From: JBAZWE01 sp041658605
GTDB lineage: Bacteria; Actinomycetota; Thermoleophilia; BMS3ABIN01
Assembly (NCBI GenBank): GCA_041658605.1
Contig: JBAZZU010000003.1
Coordinates: forward strand, 1 to 64,000
Direction of reading: 5' to 3'
Length of the DNA: 64,000 nt
Part shown: one piece after another, positions 31,944 to 39,537 of the stretch
How the letters are laid out: each line of letters starts with the position of its first letter
Numbering within the stretch: position 1 is the stretch's first letter
Translations under genes and position numbers: made by a program
Notes under the pieces: model-generated
The model's database searches: none
What the model was told of the DNA's origin: nothing
Seen by the model: only the letters and a program-made list of their open reading frames with translations

Positions 31944-33314
31944 ATGCCCTATAAAACCGTTCCGAAGCACCTCCACGGCTTGACCCTGGCCCAGGCCAAC
32001 CGCTGGGGGTCCGTGTTTGATGCGGTTCAGGGCTCCACTGGCGACTCCGAGAAAGCGGCTCGGGTGGCTTGGGGGGTGATGAGGAAGGCTATCATGGCGG
32101 TCCGTGTTCCAGGCCATACCAGAAACGGACACTATGTGAAACCCTACCTGCGGATGATGGACCGCGCCGAGGCCCAGGCGGGACCAGGCGAGCGCATCGT
32201 TTACCGGGCGTCCAACGAGAACGCTCCCGAGGTCGGTACGCACTACACCGAGCAGAAGGAGCACGCGGTCGCCTACACCGATAATTCTGGTTTCGGTGGC
32301 TCAAAGGTCCATCGGTACGCGATCAAGCCGCAGAACGTGGCGGATACGGTCGGGGAGGAAAGGAACGGTCTTCGAGGACTGGCGCTTGCCTACCTGCGGG
32401 CGCTCGACCCTGAAGACGCGGCAGAGGTGAAGGAGAAGACCAGAAGACGACTTGGCGTGGATGACGACGAGCGGATCACGTCGAAGCACGTCGCGCAGGA
32501 TTGGGATGAGCGCGGGCTGACTCATGTCTTCCATGTTCTGGAGCACGATCCCCGGGTTGAACAGGCGATATCGCAGGTCCACGACTGGATCCGGTTTGAG
32601 GATGATTTCCCCGAGGGGTCGATTACCTGGAAGCGTCTTGGTGGAGAAAAGCCGATGAACAAGGGTCTTGTACTGGAGGCCTCAGATACCAACCCCGCAG
32701 TCAAGCGCTGGAAGCAGATCGATCGTGGCCACTCCGAGGAAGGGCACCGCTTCCTTTCGCGGGTCCATGCGGGCGGTGGGCAAATGGCCATCACCCAGGG
32801 CCATGCGGACGAGCCGCACGTCAAGAGGCTCCTTCGAGAAAAGTTGATTCAACTCAAGAGGAACCCGGGTCACCACTGGAACGAGTACACGGCGCACCTC
32901 ACGAAGGAGGGCACGAAGTACCATGAGGCCTATCGAGCCGCGCACGAGCAGACAGGAAAGCAGGAGAGCCTGTTCAAGGGCGTGGTCTGCATCTACATGA
33001 TCCGCAGTGACACGATGAGGAAAAGCATCCTTGAGAAGGCGGTTATCCCGGCGCTCGACATGGTTCCGGAGGACTTGGAGGAAGACGCTACCCCGAACAC
33101 CTGGACCGAGAACGGGTATACCGTCTCATGGCGACGGGGCAAGCGCGGGCATGGGTCGGTTACCTTCGAAGGGAACGGGCTGGCTATGCCGTTCGTGATG
33201 ACCGCTGCGGGCAAGAAGCACGCTCGGATCGTCGCAAGGGACGCGTCGGCGCTGTTGGCGAAGGGCAAGATCCCGCTTCTTGACGGGGTATTCAGGATGC
33301 GGAGAAAGACATGA
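31944..33314 (+). CDS. polyvalent-type protein with ADP-ribosyltransferase-like region
   Basis: 456 residues. The N-terminal part (HGLTLAQANRWGSVFDAVQ through AARVAWGVMRK) resembles ChaB-like helices found in phage head proteins. VPGHTRNGHYVKPYLR follows, similar to the HxR motif shared with neighbours. Residues about 88-150 (IVYRASNENAPEVGTHYT, EHAVAYTDNSG) recall the R/Y-x-T patterns of ADP-ribosyltransferase folds; I give that only moderate weight. KQESLF near 340 is one of the recurrent Q-x-x-L/M-F motifs. Confidence 0.45.
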   Translation: MPYKTVPKHLHGLTLAQANRWGSVFDAVQGSTGDSEKAARVAWGVMRKAIMAVRVPGHTRNGHYVKPYLRMMDRAEAQAGPGERIVYRASNENAPEVGTHYTEQKEHAVAYTDNSGFGGSKVHRYAIKPQNVADTVGEERNGLRGLALAYLRALDPEDAAEVKEKTRRRLGVDDDERITSKHVAQDWDERGLTHVFHVLEHDPRVEQAISQVHDWIRFEDDFPEGSITWKRLGGEKPMNKGLVLEASDTNPAVKRWKQIDRGHSEEGHRFLSRVHAGGGQMAITQGHADEPHVKRLLREKLIQLKRNPGHHWNEYTAHLTKEGTKYHEAYRAAHEQTGKQESLFKGVVCIYMIRSDTMRKSILEKAVIPALDMVPEDLEEDATPNTWTENGYTVSWRRGKRGHGSVTFEGNGLAMPFVMTAAGKKHARIVARDASALLAKGKIPLLDGVFRMRRKT

Positions 33315-35122
33315 ACCAGATCGCGAATCAGCCGGGCGTTCATCTTGACCATTTGAAGCATAGGTGGGTTCGAGATGAGGACGTGAAACCAGGCACGCGG
33401 TTTTATGTGCCTCACCATGAGGAATTGGACGTTCGGTCTGTCAAAGACGGGAAGGCAGAGGTGGGTTTGGTTGGCCACCCCATCACTGTGGACGTGCCTG
33501 AAAAGTCGGTGAAGTACTTTCATGCAGACATGCATGGGCAGTTGAACCACAAGCCCGATAGTGGCAACGAGCATGTTGACGCCGTAATTAGAGGGGAGGG
33601 TGAACACCTCGGCAAGGGCAACGACGGGATCGTTTATCGCCACGGGGAGAAAGTGGTCAAGGTCTCAACGACCGTCCCTTACCAGCCCTTCAACCGTGGG
33701 CAGCACAGGACTCCAGAGGAAGCCCTACGGCATCTTCAAAAGGAGCACGAGGCCCATACGGCACTCCAGGGGATTCCTGGCGTGCCCGAAGTGGATGGGC
33801 AAGAGCATGAGGGGCGATACTGGATGGTTAAGCCGCATCTTTCGCCTACTGGCGTGGTCGATGAAAAAGAAGCACATCAGGTGCGCGATTCCGTCCGGGC
33901 CATGCACGCGAAGGGATGGGTTCTGGGCGATACCGTGCAGGTTGGCCGAGACAAGTCGGGCGGCATCCAGTTCATGGACCTCGGGTCTGCTCACAAGTCG
34001 GATAGCGACTACCAAAGAGAGCACGACGAAGAAAGGTTGGCCTCGTTCTTCCATCTTCATCGGTTGAAGTACACGGATCCCCCTGCTGAAGTACAGAAAA
34101 AGGAGCGGGTAGCACGCACTCTCCTGGACATGGCCATCAAACACCAGGATCCGGAAAAGGTCAGGGCGCATCGTATTGAGTGGAAACGACTGGCGAGCGA
34201 ACACAGGATGAACCTCGTCAGAAAAGACGACTTCGACGGGATGATGGCGTTTGCGGACATTACCGATGCGATGGAGAAACGGCTTGAAAAGGCCATCTTC
34301 CTCAACGGCCAAAAGCGCAACCCCAAGGACTTCGACGAAGCCGCCCTATCTCAAGGCATCCGCGTGGAGATGGAGCACACCGACGATCCGAAGATCGCGA
34401 TAGAGATCGCGATGGATCACCTTGCCGAGCGTCCGGACTACTACGATCGGCTGGAAGAGATGGAAGCGAAGCCGATTCAAAAAGCCATCCTCTCCGGGAT
34501 CCGCTTTATGTACCTACTACGCAAGTCTCAGCTCAACCTCTTCGACTGGCACGGCGAACCCGTCCAGCACGAGCACCGCGAGCCGATCCCCACCAGGCCA
34601 CGCATGGGACCGGGCCCCCTGTTCGCCGAAGAGCGAGCGTCGGCGCCCGTGCATGCCCCGCTGCCCCCTATGCCTCCTCCGACCTCGCACACCTTCACCT
34701 CCAATATTCACGTCAAGAGCCACCTTCGGCGCCTGCCGTCGGGTGAAGTGGTGGAGGTAGCCGCGCACGAGAGAACAGCCGATCGGGTAACCCACGACGA
34801 TCCGAAGCCCCGGCAGACGAAGATCACAGAGTACGCCGACAAGCCGGCGCTCTTGAAGCCGCCTTCCATGGCACCGCAGCCCCGAGAGATGCCGAAGCCC
34901 TTCACGGAAGAGCAGTTAAAAGCGATTGGAGAGGCACGGGTGCGCCAAGAGGCGGCCGGCGGAACTCCGGGACAAGGAAGGCCCTGGGTACGATGGCCCA
35001 GCCAACCAGCGCCTCTCTGCTGCGAAAGCGGGGAGACTTGGGCCCGCGCACCGGGCAGCGGCAAAGAGCGCCCCGTGGACCTCGCAGGGCGTCCTGCTCC
35101 GATGGCAGCAACTGGCGATTGA
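33311..35122 (+). CDS. polyvalent protein with kinase-like domain and DUF5661-like domain
   Basis: 603 residues. Residues 99-225 read as a protein-kinase-like fold: glycine loop GKGNDGIV (101-108), K117, a Glu near 145-147, H199, catalytic-type D207 and DLG (223-225). The usual Asn five residues after the catalytic Asp is Gly, so activity is uncertain. Residues about 330-390 match DUF5661-type sequences (VEMEHTDDP, AMDHLAERPDYYDRLEEME). QLNLF is at 407-411 and an HxR motif at 467-488. After about residue 549 the frame is probably wrong; coding continues in the frame of the next entry. Confidence 0.6.
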   Translation: MNQIANQPGVHLDHLKHRWVRDEDVKPGTRFYVPHHEELDVRSVKDGKAEVGLVGHPITVDVPEKSVKYFHADMHGQLNHKPDSGNEHVDAVIRGEGEHLGKGNDGIVYRHGEKVVKVSTTVPYQPFNRGQHRTPEEALRHLQKEHEAHTALQGIPGVPEVDGQEHEGRYWMVKPHLSPTGVVDEKEAHQVRDSVRAMHAKGWVLGDTVQVGRDKSGGIQFMDLGSAHKSDSDYQREHDEERLASFFHLHRLKYTDPPAEVQKKERVARTLLDMAIKHQDPEKVRAHRIEWKRLASEHRMNLVRKDDFDGMMAFADITDAMEKRLEKAIFLNGQKRNPKDFDEAALSQGIRVEMEHTDDPKIAIEIAMDHLAERPDYYDRLEEMEAKPIQKAILSGIRFMYLLRKSQLNLFDWHGEPVQHEHREPIPTRPRMGPGPLFAEERASAPVHAPLPPMPPPTSHTFTSNIHVKSHLRRLPSGEVVEVAAHERTADRVTHDDPKPRQTKITEYADKPALLKPPSMAPQPREMPKPFTEEQLKAIGEARVRQEAAGGTPGQGRPWVRWPSQPAPLCCESGETWARAPGSGKERPVDLAGRPAPMAATGD

Positions 35123-35819
35123 CCCTCGCCTGTTGGATGATGAGTTCGCCGACGACTTCCCCGGATACAAGAGCCCGAAGCTCCAGGCGGTCATCCAGGC
35201 CACGAAGGACCACCTGACGAATCACCCCGAAACCGGCGCCGTGCTTTTCTGTGAGTACAACGGCGGGATTGAGGCGATGAAGTCGAGCCTGATCGAGGAA
35301 GGCTACCGCCCCGAGGACATCGGGGTCTATACGGGCAAGGTGTCAAGCCAGCGGAAACGGCGCGACCTTCAGAACGACCTGAACAGCGGCAAGATCAAGA
35401 TCCTCCTTGGCAACACGGCGGCACTTGAGACGGGCGCGAACCTCCAGAAACGCGCTAACTTTGTCGCTCATCTCAACACGCCATGGGCCCCGGATCGGCT
35501 TGTCCAGTCAACCGGGCGAGTCCATCGGCAAGGGCAGGAACGGAAGGTTACCGTATTTCGCCCGACCGGATCCGAGGTAGAAGAACTCATCGAGCGCGTT
35601 GTCTCGCGCAAGCTCCTTCAATCCTCACAGGCGACCGGCGTAACGATGGCCGCTGACTCTCATGTAGCTGTCTCCATGCGCCGAAAGGGCCGCGAAAAGC
35701 TCGACTCCTCCACGATCGCGAAACTGCTGGGAATCGACCCGTCGCTGTTGTCGCAGAAGGGCGATGAAGCAGAACGCGAGGCCGCAGAGATCAAGGAAAT
35801 GAAGAAGAGGAAGAAATGA
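34926..35819 (+). pseudogene. SNF2-type helicase C-terminal fragment, frame-shifted continuation
   Basis: The frame from about 34962 reads as genuine protein (AELRDKEGPGYDGPANQRLS) and contains a helicase C-terminal lobe: VLFCEYNGGIEAMKSSL, LLGNTAALETGANLQ, and motif VI STGRVHRQGQERK. There is no Walker A lobe anywhere upstream, so the first motor domain is missing. Skipping one G near 34961 joins it to the kinase-like protein (about 835 residues). It ends with a Lys/Glu-rich tail. Either a decayed helicase or a non-motor remnant; a sequence error could account for the frame only. Confidence 0.6.
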
Positions 35820-37537
35820 ACGACTCCGAAGCCACGAATCTCCTGCGCGCCTTGGCCCCCGTCGGTGGGTCTCCTGGTGGGTTCGACCCCAAGAAGCGCC
35901 GCGTGCTCGTCATGCGGCTTCATCGGTATCTGGTGGAGGATGGCGGCTACATCCCAGCGTGGCTCAAGAACGAGGCGGCCGAGATGCGGAAGGGCGTGAT
36001 CCTTTACGTCGAGTTGCACAAGGCCGCTCAACTTGGGCTCTTCGGTGGTCAGGGTCGGGAGTTTCGCCCGGAGGTGCCGAAGCCGCATGGTGGTGGTAAG
36101 CCTCGTGGGCCGCAGCAGACCGGGATGACCTCGGGCGGGCTCTTCGGCACGGTCTGGGTCAAGGACCATGATCGGGTGGTGAATGGGCACGTCGAGCACG
36201 TTGACGGTCATGAGAGGAAGGTGGTGGGGAATGTCCACGCGCCCACGTTGACAGGAAAGGAGGAAGGTGGTAGGGTCGAGAGTGAACCTTCTCCGAAAGA
36301 GGAAAGCATGACCCGGCACCCTGACGCTCCGGAAGGATTCGAACCGGTTGACATGTCCATTCATGGAGCCCATAAGGCACCATCGAACGAAAAGGGGCAA
36401 CAGGGCTCTTTCAACTACTGGTATCCGACGCTGGAATCGGCTCGGGCAGGCCAGAAGCACCATGAAGAGCAGCAACGAGTAAAGGGGGATATGAAGCGGG
36501 CGCGGGAACATGAGAAGATCGCTCGCGGATCGGCAAAGTTCATTGAGGCTGAAACTCAACGAAGAGCAAAACTCGCGGCGGCAGAGATTCGGCGCACCGC
36601 TGTTCCTTTTGTTCACCCGAGTATCTATGAATATCGGGACTACATCAGAGAGCAGGGTGGTTTCGTGGAAGATGGTGGGTGGAAGGTGCCAGCCGCAGCT
36701 CACGCCGCCATTACGGAGCACATCGAGGAGCGGAATCGGAAATTGGCCATCAAGCGCCAAACGAAGCCATCAGTAACCCCACCGGTTCCGGCCGCACTGA
36801 AATACATACCCATACAGCACTCGAACACCTACGACTATCGGGAAGACATCAAGAAAGCCGGTGGTCGGTGGGACAATAACCAGCGGGTCTGGATGGTCCC
36901 GGAAAACAGGCATGCCGAACTAATCGCCAAGATGACGCCTGCGCCTGCGCCCCCTCCCGCAGCTCCTTTGCCGACGATCGCACCAGGAGAAAAGGAATAC
37001 ACCAGATTTGAGAATGGATCGCGTCGTATGAAGCCCGCTCATCCGTTGGCTGTCGGAGACGTGGTGTTTCGAGGGGATGGCGCAAACCGAACTTACCAGA
37101 CGGTCACGAAAGTAAGGCCTTCGCTCTTCCGTTCCGAAAACGATCAGGAGGACTTTGGAGAAACCGGAAGAGGTGCAGGTTGGTATCATCCGTATACCGT
37201 TCGACCTGCTACTGAGGAGGAATCGGCCAACCTCCGCGGCAAGCACGCAGAAGCAGACGCAAAGGTCAAGGCTGCGACTGCCGCAAAAATGGCGCTACAG
37301 TCAGCCATCCAGACGGCGGAATATCCGAAGAAGGCTGAACCATCAGGAGAGAGCATCAAGATTGGTCAAAATGAAACAATTCAGGTTGAGCCAGACCTTC
37401 AACACGCGTGGCACATCAAGTATAACGGTCGTGATGGCGACAACTGGGCCTACAACAACCTGGGCGGCCACTCGATCGCGCATCGGTTCCCAATGACTCC
37501 TGAACTATCAGGACACATCGAAGCGCTGAAAGTCTAA
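35816..37537 (+). CDS. polyvalent protein with DUF5710-like repeats
   Basis: 573 residues. VELHKAAQLGLFGG near residue 72 carries the recurrent QLxLF motif, followed by the shared HxR module (VKDHDRVVNGHVEHVDGHER). Two copies of a 30-residue unit occur near 270 and 340 (YEYRDYIREQGG and YDYREDIKKAGGRWDNNQRV), ending WxVPxxxHA, like DUF5710 modules. A Pro/Ala linker and a C-terminal alpha/beta part follow. Likely a virion or ejected accessory protein; function unknown. Confidence 0.5.
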   Translation: MNDSEATNLLRALAPVGGSPGGFDPKKRRVLVMRLHRYLVEDGGYIPAWLKNEAAEMRKGVILYVELHKAAQLGLFGGQGREFRPEVPKPHGGGKPRGPQQTGMTSGGLFGTVWVKDHDRVVNGHVEHVDGHERKVVGNVHAPTLTGKEEGGRVESEPSPKEESMTRHPDAPEGFEPVDMSIHGAHKAPSNEKGQQGSFNYWYPTLESARAGQKHHEEQQRVKGDMKRAREHEKIARGSAKFIEAETQRRAKLAAAEIRRTAVPFVHPSIYEYRDYIREQGGFVEDGGWKVPAAAHAAITEHIEERNRKLAIKRQTKPSVTPPVPAALKYIPIQHSNTYDYREDIKKAGGRWDNNQRVWMVPENRHAELIAKMTPAPAPPPAAPLPTIAPGEKEYTRFENGSRRMKPAHPLAVGDVVFRGDGANRTYQTVTKVRPSLFRSENDQEDFGETGRGAGWYHPYTVRPATEEESANLRGKHAEADAKVKAATAAKMALQSAIQTAEYPKKAEPSGESIKIGQNETIQVEPDLQHAWHIKYNGRDGDNWAYNNLGGHSIAHRFPMTPELSGHIEALKV

Positions 37538-37539
37538 TC

Positions 37540-37818
37540 GTGCTGCTTCTTTTCGTTCTCCTCCTCTCCTGCGCCCCAGAACCGCCAGAAGTCTGCAATA
37601 TGGTCTCCGTGCCCTGGGAGCGCTCGACGCTCAAGGCGATCGAGGTTTACCTCGACTACCTGCCCTGTGAGGCCACGATCGGCTGCGAGTCGCTTAACGG
37701 GACCGTGACGATTTACGACCTGGAGCCCGTTTGCGGAGTCGCCTGCCGGGTATACGGATCCTGCCGCCCGGACGAAACGCCGCTGGAACTTCGATACTCC
37801 GCGTGCGACTGCTCATAG
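37540..37818 (+). CDS. predicted lipoprotein (GTG start)
   Basis: 92 residues. The N-terminus MLLLFVLLLSCAPEP is a compact signal with lipobox LLSC, so Cys11 should be lipidated. The mature part has ten further cysteines, suggesting several disulfides. Phage lipoproteins of this kind may block superinfection or aid lysis (o-spanin-like), but no such motif is seen. Overlaps the end of the opposing methyltransferase gene by 6 bases. Confidence 0.55.
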   Translation: MLLLFVLLLSCAPEPPEVCNMVSVPWERSTLKAIEVYLDYLPCEATIGCESLNGTVTIYDLEPVCGVACRVYGSCRPDETPLELRYSACDCS

Positions 37819-38625
37819 CAGCGTAGTTTGCTCCCGCTCCTCATCCTGGCCCATTGGCAGACCTATCTGAACGCCAGCGGCCTCGATGCTCTCCAACCTG
37901 CGCGCCGCGATGTCGAGATAAGCCGGCTCCGTCTCGATCCCGATGTACTGGCGCCCAGAGAGTAATGCAGCCTCTCCGATGGCCCCAGAACCTGCGAAAG
38001 GGTCAAGGACCGTGCCGCCATGGGTCACGACGGAAACGAGCCACGCGCAGACCCTTGGGGGCTTTTCGGTGACGTGCTCGCGGTCCCTTGAAGACGCCTC
38101 GGTGACGTAACCGGGCAGGCAGCCGATCCCTGGTCTGTCGGTCGGCATCGGTCCAAGGGTTCCGACGGCGATGAATTCGCCCGGGTTCCAGAACCAGCCC
38201 ATCCGAGGCCTTGACGATCCGGGAGGCTTCAACCACGGGTGGATCCCGCGAAGGATGAACCCGCCCACTTGGAGCGCATCACAGACCGCGCCAACCTGCC
38301 GCCAGTCGGAAAAGACGCATGCCGGACTGCCGGGGAGCATGACCCGAGTCGCACGGGCCGCAATCTCCCCAAGCCAGATCGTGAAGGATCGCTGGTCTCG
38401 GTTGTCGCCTGCGAAGTTCGGAAGGTATTCGGCCTGCGCGGAATCGGAGCTGAGATACTTCTTGCGGGTGTCTAGCGTTCGATCACCACGGAAGGCACCC
38501 CCCGAAGAGTACGGGGGATCCGTGATCAGGGCGTCAACGCGGACGCGTTCGCGTTCGAGATCCGCGAGTACGAACAGGGAGTCGCCGTTGTAGAGTTTCC
38601 AGGTCTTTCCTTGGGCGTGTAGCAT
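37813..38625 (-). CDS. DNA methyltransferase, N4/N6 (beta-type order)
   Basis: 270 residues. Motif IV DPPY at 36-39 precedes motif I DPFAGSG at 208-214, with EKP at 187-189; this order is that of beta-class cytosine-N4/adenine-N6 enzymes. It is an orphan enzyme: no restriction endonuclease is visible. Modification of phage DNA against host restriction is the likely role. It is the only leftward gene in the right arm and has its own promoter at 38659. Confidence 0.85.
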   Translation of the reverse strand: MLHAQGKTWKLYNGDSLFVLADLERERVRVDALITDPPYSSGGAFRGDRTLDTRKKYLSSDSAQAEYLPNFAGDNRDQRSFTIWLGEIAARATRVMLPGSPACVFSDWRQVGAVCDALQVGGFILRGIHPWLKPPGSSRPRMGWFWNPGEFIAVGTLGPMPTDRPGIGCLPGYVTEASSRDREHVTEKPPRVCAWLVSVVTHGGTVLDPFAGSGAIGEAALLSGRQYIGIETEPAYLDIAARRLESIEAAGVQIGLPMGQDEEREQTTLL

Positions 38626-38631
38626 GGTGGA

Positions 38632-38659
38632 AGTGTAACACGTTGCATGGAGAGGTCAA
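38632..38659 (-). promoter_or_regulatory. promoter of the methyltransferase gene
   Basis: The minus strand reads TTGACC (38659-38654), 16 bases, TACACT (38637-38632), with AACGTGTTACAC similar to the other TTGACA-type promoters. Transcription would start at about the ATG at 38625, so the message may be leaderless. Confidence 0.5.
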
Positions 38660-38661
38660 GG

Positions 38662-38677
38662 TGGCACGGTCTTTGCT
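38662..38677 (+). promoter_or_regulatory. sigma-54-type promoter (-24/-12)
   Basis: TGGCACGGTCTTTGCT is a full match to the sigma-54 consensus, with GG and GC 12 bases apart. Its first 15 bases are identical to the minus-strand site at 8584-8570. It overlaps the divergent methyltransferase promoter and points at the genes from 38703 to the terminator at 48245. No copy of the 19-base activator-like site was found nearby. Confidence 0.65.
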
Positions 38678-38702
38678 ACACCTTTCAGTGAAAGGAAAGA
38701 CC

Positions 38703-38794
38703 ATGGAAACCCTCATCGCGGCGGGATCGGCTCCGGCCATCCTCATGTCGAGTTCTTCGTTCCCGTCTACCGAATCCACGCGAGCAAGCCATGA
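38703..38794 (+). pseudogene. possible tiny gene with a frame break
   Basis: An ATG at 38703 with a good AAAGGA site starts METLIAAGSAPAIL, but that frame runs on without protein-like sequence. A different frame just downstream reads HPHVEFFVPVYRIHASKP and stops in an ATGA overlap with the gene at 38791. A single frame break near 38750 would give a 30-residue peptide. Tentative. Confidence 0.25.
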
Positions 38795-39006
38795 CCTGCC
38801 CCCGCTGCCACCAGCAATTCACCCCGACAGCAGAGGAGTCCAAGTGCCCCGACTGCGAGCGGGAGATCCTTCGTCGCAGGTACGAGATCGCCAGGATCCG
38901 CCGACATGGCGAGACCTGGCTTCTCGTCTCCCCGCGCCATGTTCTCGCGGGTGGGTTCGCCTCGCGCGAGCAGGCCGAGAGGTTCCGTTCCGCCAGGGTG
39001 GGGTAG
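38791..39006 (+). CDS. zinc-ribbon small protein
   Basis: 71 residues (MTCPRCHQQFTPTAEESKCP). CPRC at 3-6 and CPDC at 19-22 form a clear zinc ribbon. A basic helix and an alpha/beta end follow. It lies just downstream of the sigma-54-type promoter. Confidence 0.6.
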   Translation: MTCPRCHQQFTPTAEESKCPDCEREILRRRYEIARIRRHGETWLLVSPRHVLAGGFASREQAERFRSARVG

Positions 39007-39013
39007 ATCCGGA

Positions 39014-39511
39014 ATGGACCTCTTCAACCATCAAGGCGCCGTCTTCTCGGAGGATCGCGTCTACCGCTATCGGCTCTGGCGGCATCCTCCTGATACCCGG
39101 TTCGCCGCGTTCATCGGGCTCAACCCGAGCACCGCTGACGAAACCCAGAACGACCCGACCGTGACCCGTTGTATCGGGTTCGCTCGGTCGTGGGGTCTTG
39201 CGGGCATGGAGATGTTGAACCTTTACGGGTTTCGCTCGACGGATCCCGATCCGATGTTCAAGCACTCTGCTCCTATAGGACCGGGCAACGACGAGGCGAT
39301 CCTGGCGGTCGCTCGTGAGGCGTCGATCGTGATCGGCTGCTGGGGCGCGTTTCCTCAAGCCCGCATCCGTGCTATCGAGGTTCATAGGATGCTTTCCTCT
39401 GCCGGTATCGTGCTTCATGCTCTGCAATTGACTTCGCAGGGTTGGCCTCGGCATCCTCTCTACCTCTGCCGAGACCGGGAGCCCTTTCCATGGAGGATCC
39501 CTGCGGGGTAA
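39014..39511 (+). CDS. DUF1643 family protein
   Basis: 165 residues from the ATG at 39014. The family pattern is complete: YRYRLWR, FIGLNPSTAD (33-42), NDPTVTRC, NLYGFRSTDP, PIGPGNDEAI, and a late GWPRHPLYL. DUF1643 proteins are common on phages and mobile elements and have no established biochemical role. The longer upstream frame overlaps the zinc-ribbon gene and is not protein-like. Confidence 0.8.
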   Translation: MDLFNHQGAVFSEDRVYRYRLWRHPPDTRFAAFIGLNPSTADETQNDPTVTRCIGFARSWGLAGMEMLNLYGFRSTDPDPMFKHSAPIGPGNDEAILAVAREASIVIGCWGAFPQARIRAIEVHRMLSSAGIVLHALQLTSQGWPRHPLYLCRDREPFPWRIPAG

Positions 39512-39537
39512 AGAGGTAACACCATTCGAGGGTTCCC

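Noticed and set aside
29385..32264. 959-residue minus-strand frame
   Set aside because: Antisense to the fibre-like gene and rich in Arg/Gly/Asp of shadow type. It is open because of the GC-rich codon bias on the plus strand.
38643..39164. 173-residue plus-strand frame
   Set aside because: Overlaps the zinc-ribbon and DUF1643 genes in another frame; beyond the first 30 residues it is not protein-like.
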